Assembly (NCBI RefSeq): GCF_029203305.1
Contig: NC_089463.1
Coordinates: forward strand, 699,001-763,000
Reading direction: 5' to 3'
Length of the DNA stretch: 64,000 nucleotides
Source: Yamadazyma tenuis
Lineage: Eukaryota; Ascomycota; Pichiomycetes; Serinales; Debaryomycetaceae
Shown piece by piece: positions 56,184-64,000 of this stretch. Each line of letters opens with the position of its first letter. The first letter of the stretch is position 1. The translations under genes and the position numbers were made by a program. Below the pieces are notes generated by a model, which saw only the letters and a program-made list of their open reading frames with translations, was not told where the DNA came from and did no database searches.

Positions 56184-56615
56184 TTATGAAATATTGGTAA
56201 AAGCCCCCAGGAAAAGGCCATGGTGCATGATCTGATTGTGGAAACACGGAATAGATACTAATACCTCCGAAATCGACCTTAGAGGCATGATTTTCCATAG
56301 TTTGTGCACTCATTCTATTGGCTGCGAATCAAAAGAATACTCCAACTAAGCTACACAAACACAATAGTCTCCAAGACACAAAACTCGTCAAATATGAGTC
56401 TTCAAATCCCTGAATATCCAGTATACCAGCATCACCAACTTAAACTTCCCCTTCCGGGTACCAAAAAGTCATGTATTATGGGACGGTTTTGCACGTGACC
56501 ACCGTGACTGCTTTTCGCACCATCGCCAATTCTCAACCTTGTCAAAATTCAAAACTCTCACCAACTGAAAAATTCTTTTCTTCCACACATTTAGTCCAAA
56601 TTAACTACTTGAAAA
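56184..56615. other. Divergent promoter region DRN1/RPL21
   Basis: This 432-bp region separates the two divergent starts. It contains a CACGTG at 56492-56497 (listed separately) and an A/T-rich leader before RPL21. No intron donor consensus is seen in it. Confidence 0.5.
56492..56497. promoter_or_regulatory. Cbf1-type CACGTG upstream of RPL21
   Basis: GCACGTGACC lies 119 bp before the RPL21 ATG. In Candida-type yeasts Cbf1 sites, often beside Tbf1 sites, mark ribosomal-protein promoters (known for C. albicans). No clear Tbf1 site was seen here. Confidence 0.55.
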
Positions 56616-57098
56616 ATGGGTAAATCTCACGGTTATAGATCTCGTACTCGTTACGCATTCCAACGTGATTTCAAGAAGCATGGTGTTATTCCATTATCCA
56701 CCTACTTGAAGACTTACAAGGTTGGTGACATTGTTGACATCAAGGTTAACGGTGCCGTCCAAAAGGGTATGCCACACAAATTCTACCACGGTAAGACCGG
56801 TATCATCTATAATGTGACCAAGTCTTCTGTCGGTATTATCATCAACAAAGTCGTTGGACACAGATACATTGAAAAGAGAGTTAACATCAGAGTCGAGCAC
56901 ATCAAGCACTCCGCTTGTCGTCAAGAATTTTTGAACAGAGTTAAGACCAACGCTGCTTTGAAAAGAGAAGCCAAGGCTAACGGTGAACAAGTGTCTTTGA
57001 AGAGACAACCTGCCAAGCCAAGAGACGCTAGAATTGTTTCCACCGAAGGTAACGTTCCTCAAACTTTGGCTCCAGTTCCTTATGAAACTTTTATTTAA
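56616..57098 (+). CDS. RPL21: 60S ribosomal protein L21 (eL21)
   Basis: A 160-residue ribosomal protein starting MGKSHGYRSRTRYAFQRDFK, with VGDIVDIKVNGAVQKGMPHK, FYHGKTGIIYNVTKSSVGII and RVEHIKHSACRQEFLNRVK, all classic for eL21, an SH3-like-fold component of the large subunit. Length is identical to S. cerevisiae L21. Codon use is strongly biased (GGT, TCT, AAG, TTG and no CTG), as for a highly expressed gene. The coding region is uninterrupted, although the S. cerevisiae genes have an intron after 11 nt. A 29-bp tandem array begins about 110 bp after the stop. Confidence 0.98.
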   Translation: MGKSHGYRSRTRYAFQRDFKKHGVIPLSTYLKTYKVGDIVDIKVNGAVQKGMPHKFYHGKTGIIYNVTKSSVGIIINKVVGHRYIEKRVNIRVEHIKHSACRQEFLNRVKTNAALKREAKANGEQVSLKRQPAKPRDARIVSTEGNVPQTLAPVPYETFI

Positions 57099-57211
57099 AC
57101 TTCATGTATATTTAGTTTACCAATACTAATATCGATAACGGAGACACGTAGAAGCTGCCAGTGTTATGAGAATGGAATGGTCCAACATAATTTTATACAT
57201 CTGGTACCATA

Positions 57212-57371
57212 ATCATTAATTTACTTACTGCCACAACACAATCATTAATTTACTTACTGCCACAACACAATCATTAATTTACTTACTGCCACAACACAAT
57301 CAATAATTTACTTACTGCCACAACACAGTCATTTATTTACTTACTGCCACAACACAATCATTAGTTTACTT
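57212..57371. repeat. 29-bp tandem repeat array
   Basis: Units of ATCATTAATTTACTTACTGC plus CACAACACA repeat five times from 57212 to 57356, then break down. The first three are exact. Confidence 0.92.
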
Positions 57372-57813
57372 GACACATCACATATTTTAGACTGGGGTTT
57401 ATTCCTTAGTAGTTGAACTTCTATCTTGACAAGATCTAGAGATATCAAGACATGCCTTTACGAGTACCTACTATGGGTACTCCCTCCTTCGGTTATCTAC
57501 ACTTTTCGCAACACATATTCTAAACAACGGCATATGACAACTGGCCTCGCCAGACACACCGTCAGAACCTACTCCTACAATTGTATAACCTTATGCTAGG
57601 GGATCAGAAGTTCTCTCGGTGTCCGTTTATAGTAACAAGAATGTTGCGCCAGACACTGTCACCACTTCAACCCAGAGCTCCGTAAGAAGCCCATAAAGGA
57701 ACCCTTGCCAAAGACAAGAACTCGACTTCGGGAATAGTCATGAAGCACGCGAGATATCATCATATTTGTAAAACATGGAAGGTCATATAAAGAAGAGAAA
57801 ATTTCCTGGCGAG

Positions 57814-57834
57814 TGAAAAATTTATAGGCGATGG
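57814..57834 (+). promoter_or_regulatory. RRPE and PAC-like elements of the NOC4 promoter
   Basis: TGAAAAATTT (57814-57823) matches the ribosomal RNA processing element and GCGATGG (57828-57834) resembles PAC (GCGATGAG). They lie about 75-95 bp before the NOC4 ATG, the usual place for this pair in ribosome-biogenesis genes. Confidence 0.6.
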
Positions 57835-57908
57835 TGCGAGTGTGCCGACACCAATTCTCACCAGATGAGCATCTGCAAATTTGTACCAACCAAGAAACAT
57901 TTACCACA

Positions 57909-59567
57909 ATGGCACCAAAGAGAAAGAGCAATTCCAAGGTGGCAAAACCAGCCCCCAAGAAACTGAAGAGTGATACCTCTCTCTGGACTTTGGACCACAT
58001 CAAACAGGTGTCTCAAGATGTTATTGAAAAGTCCAGTTATAATGATATTGTCAAATTGATCGATCAGTATTCATACATCAAATCCGCTTTAATTCAAACA
58101 GAAGATAGCTCAGTCGAGTCGATCGGACGTCAGCTCACCATCAATATGTATCAGATTTTTCAGCACCTATTCCAAGCAGGCTTGCTTAGACCCAGTAAGA
58201 AATTTGATGATAAAAAGATGATTTTGGTCAAGTGGTTGGTAGACAAGTATGATCGTTTTAAGAAAATCATGTACCAGTTTCTCCTGACAAGCTTAAGTTT
58301 CAAATCTTCATTGCAGTTGGATATCCTAGATGTCAGTTTGAATGTTTTGAGATTGGAGAACCAATATCTTAAGTCTTCAAAAGACGATTTATACTTCCCA
58401 ACTAGTACCTATAAAGCCATAGTTAAAAGCTTGGTCTGCAGTGAAGTTGGTACTGTGTTACTGGACAATACCATAGATGATTTTATCATGCTTGAATTTC
58501 AGGAAAAACTCCACAAGTACTATGATTTGCAGTTCTATTTTTTTCAGTGTTTAAACGAGTTGGTGGAACAAGACGAAATACCCGACCAAAATCGGTTGTT
58601 CTCCATTTTCTACACATTAGTGAAGATACCATTGGCCTTTGAAGAAAACCCAAAGGAATTGAGGGCTATCAAAACCTTCATTTCGAAACCTCCCACCACC
58701 ATCTTCAAGCCTTCCCATTTCAAAAAAGCTTTCCAGACATTGGTGATTTCAATATTATCGTTCAAATTGACCTCCAGTCAATATAAATGCATTCTCTTGA
58801 TCCTCAATAAGAGAATATTACCCTACCTTGCCCAGCCATCTCGGTTAATGGACTTTTTAACTGACAGTTATGACACATCTGACTTAATCATTCAAATCCT
58901 TGCATTAAACTCCTTATATGAATTGATGAAACAGTACAATTTGGAGTACCCAGACTTCTACACCAAGTTGTACTCGCTACTCACTCCAGAATTGTTATTT
59001 AACAGATACAGATCTCGGTTTTTCAGATTATCAGACTTGTTTTTGTCCTCCACCCACTTATCATCCAACCTAGTGGCATCTTTCATCAAAAAACTCGCCC
59101 GCTTATCCATTACTGGGCCTGCTCCAGGGGTGGTAATTATCATCCCTTTCATCTACAATCTATTCAAGAGGCATCCAAGTTGTATGATCATGATCCAAAA
59201 TCCTCTGCAAGATCCCGATACTTATGAGGATCCTTATGACAACAACGAGCTTGATCCCTTAAAAACCAATGCTATAAACTCATCATTGTGGGAGCTCGAA
59301 GCGTTGATGAACCACTATCATCCCAACATTTCTACTTTGGCAAAGATATTCACCGAGCCGTTCAGAAAACCCAATTACAATTTAGAGGATTTTCTTGATT
59401 GGTCTTTCAAAAGCTTGATAGAATCGGAGATCAACAGGAAGTACCGGTCGATGGCCGCTTTAGAATTCGATAGCTTTGACCAGCTTTTTGACCATGTGAC
59501 TGGCACTTCTGAAGGGTCGGAGCCTGAATCCAAAACAACGGTGTATTTAGAAGGATGGACTATTTAG
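57909..59567 (+). CDS. NOC4: Ribosome biogenesis factor Noc4 (Utp19)
   Basis: Noc4 pairs with Nop14 in the small-subunit processome for maturation and nuclear export of 40S precursors. The 552-residue protein starts with a basic, Lys-rich segment (MAPKRKSNSKVAKPAPKKLK) and is helical after that. The CBF/Noc domain includes HFKKAFQTLVISILSFKLTS, QPSRLMDFLTDSYDTSDLII and ALNSLYELMKQYNLEYPDFY, then LFNRYRSRFFRLSDLFL and LARLSITGPAPGVVIIIPFI, which is the diagnostic stretch. NHYHPNISTLAKIF follows near the end. The frame is open upstream, but the ATG at 57909 lies after the RRPE/PAC pair and fits relatives. Confidence 0.94.
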   Translation: MAPKRKSNSKVAKPAPKKLKSDTSLWTLDHIKQVSQDVIEKSSYNDIVKLIDQYSYIKSALIQTEDSSVESIGRQLTINMYQIFQHLFQAGLLRPSKKFDDKKMILVKWLVDKYDRFKKIMYQFLLTSLSFKSSLQLDILDVSLNVLRLENQYLKSSKDDLYFPTSTYKAIVKSLVCSEVGTVLLDNTIDDFIMLEFQEKLHKYYDLQFYFFQCLNELVEQDEIPDQNRLFSIFYTLVKIPLAFEENPKELRAIKTFISKPPTTIFKPSHFKKAFQTLVISILSFKLTSSQYKCILLILNKRILPYLAQPSRLMDFLTDSYDTSDLIIQILALNSLYELMKQYNLEYPDFYTKLYSLLTPELLFNRYRSRFFRLSDLFLSSTHLSSNLVASFIKKLARLSITGPAPGVVIIIPFIYNLFKRHPSCMIMIQNPLQDPDTYEDPYDNNELDPLKTNAINSSLWELEALMNHYHPNISTLAKIFTEPFRKPNYNLEDFLDWSFKSLIESEINRKYRSMAALEFDSFDQLFDHVTGTSEGSEPESKTTVYLEGWTI

Positions 59568-59584
59568 TACAGTAGTTAATTAAT

Positions 59585-59601
59585 TTAACCTGATTAGGAA
59601 A
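59585..59601. promoter_or_regulatory. Early cell-cycle box-like Mcm1 site upstream of MCM3
   Basis: TTAACCTGATTAGGAAA fits the 17-bp ECB consensus TTWCCCNNWTNRGGAAA at all but one position. It lies about 124 bp before the MCM3 ATG. ECBs bind Mcm1 and drive M/G1 expression; MCM3 is an ECB gene in S. cerevisiae. Confidence 0.65.
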
Positions 59602-59642
59602 GGTAATGAAACACGTCTCTGCTAAATGCCAAAATCCAACCT

Positions 59643-59652
59643 GGCGCGCGCC
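59643..59652. promoter_or_regulatory. GC-rich palindrome GGCGCGCGCC (E2F/MBF-like) upstream of MCM3
   Basis: A 10-bp palindrome followed by seven A residues reads TTTTTTTGGCGCGCGCC on the minus strand. This resembles E2F-type TTTSGCGC and contains CGCG as in MBF sites. It is 72 bp before the ATG. Confidence 0.5.
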
Positions 59653-59724
59653 AAAAAAATTGCATCGACTTTTCATCTTTACTAGCTCCTTCTTCTTCTC
59701 AAACTATATTCAATTAGACAGAAT

Positions 59725-62280
59725 ATGGATCCCAGCGAGCTTGGCCCTGAGGCCACCATCACAGATGCTCAGTTCAAAGAGAGAGCGAAGAAGTTCCAAG
59801 AATTTTTGGATAATATTAGTTCAAATGATGTACCTTACAAGAGACAAATCAAAGATATGTTAATGAAAGGGAAATACAGATTATGTGTTTCATTAGATGA
59901 AATACGGGACTTTGACCGGTCCTTCTGGAGAGGTTTATTGAACCACCCTGCAGAGTACTTACCCGCGTGTGAAATGGCCTTGAGAGAAACTGTCCATGCC
60001 CAATATAACGAAAACGACGACAGGTTCCCAACTCTTAATAGGGATCAACAATTCTACCTTTCTTTCAAAGGTGCATTCGGAGAGAACAGAGTTTCTGCCC
60101 GATCCATTAACTCAGACCATTTGTCGAAAATGGTGTCCATTGAAGGTATTGTTACTAGGGCATCTTTAATTCGTCCTAAGGTAGTAAGGTCAGTTCATTA
60201 TGCCGAAAAAACCAGTCGGTTCCATGCTAGAGAGTATAGAGATCAAACCACCTCTTTTGACCCAATTTCCACTGCCGCTATCTATCCAACTGAAGATTTG
60301 GATGGTAATAAGTTGACCACTGAATATGGTTATTCAACTTATAGAGACCATCAGAAGGTATCTGTTCAAGAAATGCCAGAATTGGCTCCAGCAGGACAGC
60401 TTCCTCGGTCAGTGGATGTAGTATTAGATGATGATTTGGTTGACACCACGAAACCTGGTGATAGGGTACAAATCGTAGGTGTTTATCGAGCATTGGGAGG
60501 TGCCAACAACAATAACACTGCTTTTAGAACGGTTATTTTGGCCAACTCGGTTTACCCATTACATGCACGTTCTTCTGCTGTGGCCTCTCATGAGAATTTG
60601 ACCGACAGCGACATAAAGAACATCAATAAGTTGTCTAAAGAGAAGAAGATCTTTGAGATGTTGGCCCAATCTTTAGCTCCTTCCATTTACGGATTTGAAT
60701 ACATCAAGAAAGCAGTGTTGTTGATGTTGATGGGAGGTGTCGAAAAGAATTTGGATAACGGAACTCATTTAAGGGGTGATATCAACATCTTAATGGTTGG
60801 TGATCCCTCGACTGCCAAGTCCCAGGTGTTGCGGTTCGTTTTAAATACTGCTCCTTTAGCTATTGCAACGACTGGTCGAGGTTCGTCTGGGGTTGGTTTG
60901 ACAGCAGCCGTCACTTCCGATAAGGAGACCGGTGAAAGACGATTGGAAGCTGGTGCCATGGTGTTGGGTGATCGTGGGATTGTCTGTATCGATGAATTCG
61001 ACAAAATGAATGATTCTGATAGAGTTGCCATCCATGAAGTTATGGAACAACAAACCGTCACCATTGCAAAAGCCGGGATCCATACTACCTTGAACGCCAG
61101 ATGTTCGGTTATAGCTGCTGCAAATCCTGTTTATGGGCAGTATGATGTTCACAAGGACCCTCACAAGAATATCGCTTTACCTGATTCTTTGTTATCTCGT
61201 TTCGATTTGTTATTCGTGGTGACAGACGACATTAACGACACCAGAGACAGAATCATCAGTGAACATGTGTTGAGAATGCATCGTTACATACCTCAAGGTT
61301 TAATGGAAGGAGAACCCATACGGGAGAAGACCAACATTTCATTAGCTGTTGGTGAACAGATCGAAGAACAAGATGCTGAACCACTGATTTTCCAGAAGTT
61401 CAGTGCCTTTGTTCCTCCTGGAGTGAGCGAAAGAAATGCCAACATTTTCCTGATTCCTTTCATCAAGAAATATATCCAATACGCCAAACAAAGAATCAAG
61501 CCTGTCTTGACCACCGAAGCTAGTGAGTATATTGTCACCACCTATTCAAGTTTGAGAAATGATTTGATCGATAATAACCAAAGAAACACCGCTCCTATAA
61601 CGGCCAGAACTTTGGAAACGTTGATCAGATTGGCGACTGCCCATGCTAAAGTGCGGTTATCTAAAACCATCGAAATAAAAGATGCTAAAGTTGCTGAAGA
61701 GATGTTAAGATACTCTCTTTTCAAGGAAATCACCAGAAAATCCACCAAGAGAGCCAGAGGAAATAACACACCTATGGACTCAGATGAAGAAGATGAATTT
61801 GATGCCGACCTTTTCGCTGAAGAAAACGACTCCACTCATCAAGCTTCTTCTGGAAGATACAACACGAGACTGCAAGATGCTAGTGATGTGGGTAAAACAC
61901 TTAATAACTTGCACCTTCAAGAAGACAGTCCGATGGAAGACCCAGAAGAGGCCGAAACACCAGACTCTGAATCCGAACCGGAGGAACCTTCTCAACATCC
62001 TCTTAGCGAGTCAGGAGGAAATGCCATTGAAAATGTTGGTGACAGTCAAATAAGCCCTCAAAGATATGAAGTCTTCAGAGGAATTATGTCCAAGGTGCTT
62101 CGGTCTTCATTATTTGAAAATATCACCGGTTCAGCACCAATTCCAGATGTGTTGGCAGAGGTCAACCAGGATATTTCTCAAGAAGAACAATTCCTGGAAG
62201 ATGAATTCCGGGCTGGTTTAGTCAAATTGGATACAGAGAACGTCATCATGTTGGAGAAGGATCATGTGTACGGTATTTGA
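59725..62280 (+). CDS. MCM3: Replicative helicase subunit Mcm3
   Basis: Mcm3 is one of six ATPases of the Mcm2-7 ring. The 851-residue protein has the N-terminal OB region (SIEGIVTRASLIRPKVVRSV near 138-157), the AAA+ core with Walker A GDPSTAKSQ near 359, Walker B CIDEFDKM near 421, sensor AAANPVYGQYD and the arginine finger SRFDLLFV. The winged-helix lid has ITARTLETLIRLATAHAKVR. A long acidic, disordered segment (DEEDEFDADLFAEE and on) precedes the C-terminal helical domain, as in other fungal Mcm3. No zinc-finger cysteines are seen, normal for Mcm3. The CTG codon in NIFLIPFIKKY falls where S. cerevisiae has Thr. Confidence 0.98.
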   Translation: MDPSELGPEATITDAQFKERAKKFQEFLDNISSNDVPYKRQIKDMLMKGKYRLCVSLDEIRDFDRSFWRGLLNHPAEYLPACEMALRETVHAQYNENDDRFPTLNRDQQFYLSFKGAFGENRVSARSINSDHLSKMVSIEGIVTRASLIRPKVVRSVHYAEKTSRFHAREYRDQTTSFDPISTAAIYPTEDLDGNKLTTEYGYSTYRDHQKVSVQEMPELAPAGQLPRSVDVVLDDDLVDTTKPGDRVQIVGVYRALGGANNNNTAFRTVILANSVYPLHARSSAVASHENLTDSDIKNINKLSKEKKIFEMLAQSLAPSIYGFEYIKKAVLLMLMGGVEKNLDNGTHLRGDINILMVGDPSTAKSQVLRFVLNTAPLAIATTGRGSSGVGLTAAVTSDKETGERRLEAGAMVLGDRGIVCIDEFDKMNDSDRVAIHEVMEQQTVTIAKAGIHTTLNARCSVIAAANPVYGQYDVHKDPHKNIALPDSLLSRFDLLFVVTDDINDTRDRIISEHVLRMHRYIPQGLMEGEPIREKTNISLAVGEQIEEQDAEPLIFQKFSAFVPPGVSERNANIFLIPFIKKYIQYAKQRIKPVLTTEASEYIVTTYSSLRNDLIDNNQRNTAPITARTLETLIRLATAHAKVRLSKTIEIKDAKVAEEMLRYSLFKEITRKSTKRARGNNTPMDSDEEDEFDADLFAEENDSTHQASSGRYNTRLQDASDVGKTLNNLHLQEDSPMEDPEEAETPDSESEPEEPSQHPLSESGGNAIENVGDSQISPQRYEVFRGIMSKVLRSSLFENITGSAPIPDVLAEVNQDISQEEQFLEDEFRAGLVKLDTENVIMLEKDHVYGI

Positions 62281-62470
62281 ATGAGGTGATGATTGAATGT
62301 GTTTGCCAGTTTTCTGGGTGTATTTTAGGTTAGGTCTAATGTTATAGTTAATGTTCTAGTCAATTTTTATGTGAAATAGCAGATATGTCATATTGATATT
62401 ACCGGATATGGTAGCAATATAAGTGTGTGTTTATTCGGTGATTCCGTTGTCTTGCTGCTTCAGGCAGTAT

Positions 62471-62484
62471 CGCGATGCGCATCG
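62471..62484. promoter_or_regulatory. 14-bp palindrome GCGATGCGCATCGC upstream of TGS1
   Basis: A perfect palindrome about 24 bp before the TGS1 ATG at 62508. Each half carries GCGATG, the core of the PAC element. If the longer TGS1 start (62475) is used, it would lie partly inside the coding region. Confidence 0.5.
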
Positions 62485-62507
62485 CAAACTATTTGTGTAT
62501 CGTTCTC

Positions 62508-63323
62508 ATGTCCTATTTTATACCAGAGGAACAGGACCACACCGGCTCCGAGGCCGAAAGCCAGCTGGATGATCAGCTTCTCATGCATACACTCCACACG
62601 CTTCCTGCGAATTGCAAAAAGTTCTGGCGTCGACGGTACCAGTTGTTTAGTTTATACGATGAGGGCATCTTCATGACTTCAGAACTATGGTTTTCTGTCA
62701 CACCCGAAAACATAGCGGCTTTCACCGCCCATGCTGTACACGAGCTCCTTCCCGATGCCCACGATGTGCTTGATATATGCTGCGGTGGAGGAGGAAATAC
62801 CATACAATTTGCAAATGTGTTTCCTCGAGTGGGGGCTGTTGACATTAAGCAAGTCAATGTCGATTGCACTCTCCATAACGCAGGAATTTATGGTGTTGCC
62901 GACAACATCTGGACCGCCACCGGTGACTGGAACCAGCTAAGCCAGTCACGCGACTGGATTCCTACTGATATACGTGATAAACCTCAGCCGTTTGACTTCA
63001 TCTTCTGTTCTCCTCCATGGGGTGGGACAAGCTACCTGAGAGAGGAAAATTCGTTCCGGCTCAACGAGATGGTACCTCTTCGTTTTGATGTGCTTTGTGA
63101 GAGTATGGCCGCCATTTCTGCAAACTTTGGTCTTTTCTTACCTCGTTCTTCCCACTTGGGTGATATCTCCAAAACATCAACCAAACTCTTCGGGGTATCT
63201 GCCAAAACTCGAATAATAAACTTGGTAACCGAAGACCATATACGAGGACTACTTGTCCTATTTGGGCCTGATGTTATGGGCCCATTATCTTGTATCGACA
63301 ATGTAGCCCCAATGTACAACTAG
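62508..63323 (+). CDS. TGS1: Trimethylguanosine synthase Tgs1
   Basis: Tgs1 converts the m7G caps of snRNAs, snoRNAs and telomerase RNA to trimethylguanosine. The ATG at 62508 gives 271 residues; an upstream in-frame ATG at 62475 would add 11. The family signature is present: KFWRRRYQLFSLYDEGIFMT near 40-60, AdoMet motif VLDICCGGGGNTIQFA near 88-103, VGAVDIKQVNVDCTLHNAGI and the catalytic FIFCSPPWGGTSYL near 164-177. The end is rich in conserved strands (FLPRSSHLGDIS). S. cerevisiae Tgs1 is of similar length (about 315) with a longer tail. It acts in the nucleolus. Confidence 0.94.
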   Translation: MSYFIPEEQDHTGSEAESQLDDQLLMHTLHTLPANCKKFWRRRYQLFSLYDEGIFMTSELWFSVTPENIAAFTAHAVHELLPDAHDVLDICCGGGGNTIQFANVFPRVGAVDIKQVNVDCTLHNAGIYGVADNIWTATGDWNQLSQSRDWIPTDIRDKPQPFDFIFCSPPWGGTSYLREENSFRLNEMVPLRFDVLCESMAAISANFGLFLPRSSHLGDISKTSTKLFGVSAKTRIINLVTEDHIRGLLVLFGPDVMGPLSCIDNVAPMYN

Positions 63324-63605
63324 GGGACGTGCCCCCACCATATACCGCCAGCAGTGTGATTTTCGAGCGCTCGCCTAGTAGCTCAACGACAAAGTAACGA
63401 CAAAGTCTCATTCAACGACAAAAGTCTCCTTTCTTAACAACAGTGTTTAAGACATTTCCCATAAATAGCTGGTGTCCATCTCGTACACCATCCCCTTCAA
63501 TCCCTTTAAGTCGCTAGTGCTAACCACGCCTACTTCGTTCTCCTCTACGGCCTCGCTTTTCAAAATTGCTGCCCCAAAAAGAACCACCTCAGAAGAACAA
63601 AACAA

Positions 63606-64000
63606 ATGAATCAAGATCATCGTACAACATCCCTAGAAGACCAGGTAAGAGCCTTGAGTGACACCGTCAAGTCGCTTGAACCTCTTGTAAACGAGGTCGC
63701 CTACTTGAAAGGTGTCATCAACTACCAAGGCTCTCGAATCGAAAAGTTATCTGGTATTGTTTTAGACATGGGCAGAAACGATGATAATGGTTTGCTTACT
63801 TTACTGACGCTTCAGGACGGATCTGTGGGTGTGGGGGTCGAAGATGCTGTCAACCAGCTTGACGACCAGACCAACAACCCGTCCATGCTGTCGTCCACTC
63901 GACCTCCACCCCAAAGTATTGCTCCTGCCCAACCTCACACACATAACCATACTCACACCCACGGAGATCTTGATGGGAACATCAACCCGCAACTCCAGGG
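63606..64000 (+). CDS. Unknown protein, N-terminal part (cut by window end)
   Basis: An ATG at 63606 opens a frame that runs to the window edge without a stop (131 codons). The N-terminus has a likely coiled coil (SLEDQVRALSDTVKSLEPLV, then YLKGVINYQGSRIEKLSG), a linker with GSVGVGVEDAVNQLDDQ, and a Pro/His-rich stretch with HTHNHTHTHG. Coiled coil followed by disordered sequence suggests a regulatory or DNA-binding protein, but no domain is visible yet. The 280-bp gap after TGS1 is enough for its promoter. Confidence 0.7.
   Translation, partial: MNQDHRTTSLEDQVRALSDTVKSLEPLVNEVAYLKGVINYQGSRIEKLSGIVLDMGRNDDNGLLTLLTLQDGSVGVGVEDAVNQLDDQTNNPSMLSSTRPPPQSIAPAQPHTHNHTHTHGDLDGNINPQLQ

Larger units (their letters stand above)
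57099..57908. other. Region between RPL21 and NOC4
   Basis: This 810-bp region holds the 29-bp repeat array, unassigned sequence to about 57800 and the NOC4 promoter with RRPE- and PAC-like sites. A minus-strand open frame over 57659-58003 overlaps the NOC4 start and is not called. Confidence 0.5.

Noticed and set aside
57659..58003. 114-codon minus-strand open frame
   Set aside because: It is antisense to the NOC4 N-terminus and promoter, with no recognisable feature.
1..64000. tRNA, rRNA, CRISPR array, intact transposon or LTR pair
   Set aside because: No B-box with a foldable cloverleaf, no spaced direct-repeat array and no element ends were found by eye. A covariance-model scan could still find small RNAs.

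Overview
The window looks like nuclear chromosomal DNA of a budding yeast, most likely from the CUG-Ser group (Debaryomycetaceae and relatives). Genes are dense and mostly intronless. The few introns are short, have a TACTAAC-type branch site, and put that site only about 8-12 nt before the acceptor. Nearly every gene has a plain yeast orthologue. In two conserved positions (the zinc finger of the gene at 42401 and the motif before the MCM3 C-terminal region) a CTG codon sits where relatives carry Thr/Ser, which fits CUG decoded as serine. If so, CTG residues read here as Leu should be Ser.

Layout. 1-6.4 kb: an MCH-type transporter, a broken gene built of two internal repeats, spliced ACB1, a possible small spliced gene facing it, EMA19 and REX2 head to head. 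6.4-14.5 kb: RIM15 kinase, a MET28/CYS3-like bZIP factor and a PSP1-like protein, all on the minus strand. 15.5-19.1 kb: a tandem duplication of the MADS-box regulator MCM1, with promoter, 5' UTR intron and 3' end. 19.1-23.1 kb: a PWWP protein (IOC4-like) 1 nt behind a WD40 gene, and a sugar transporter. 23.1-26.5 kb: gene-poor DNA with a degenerate minisatellite. 26.5-39.6 kb: an unknown protein, SPC25/ISC1 head to head, LCL2, a WD40 protein, CDC45, a spliced D-amino-acid oxidase, RIT1, an FSH hydrolase and ABD1. 39.6-42.4 kb: a second gene-poor stretch, before a C2H2 regulator. 44-63.3 kb: SGM1, UTP9, XPT1, NMD5-like importin, a SurE-like secreted protein, SET6/DRN1 (convergent, stops overlapping), RPL21, NOC4, MCM3 and TGS1. 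A gene cut by the window edge starts at 63606.

How they relate. Replication and chromosome genes recur (CDC45, MCM3, SPC25, IOC4-like). MCM3 has an early-cell-cycle-box-like Mcm1 site and a GC-rich E2F/MBF-like palindrome. CDC45 has an MCB (ACGCGT) 41 bp before its ATG. Both MCM1 copies keep the same pair of perfect CArG boxes, so Mcm1 probably regulates its own genes. Ribosome biogenesis is represented by UTP9, NOC4 (RRPE plus PAC-like sites) and RPL21 (Cbf1-type site).

The strongest candidate for something new is the MCM1 pair: two complete genes with an apparent gene-conversion tract, distinct DNA-binding basic residues, different tail repeats, and a uORF in only one copy. No tRNA, rRNA, CRISPR array or intact transposon was recognised by eye.
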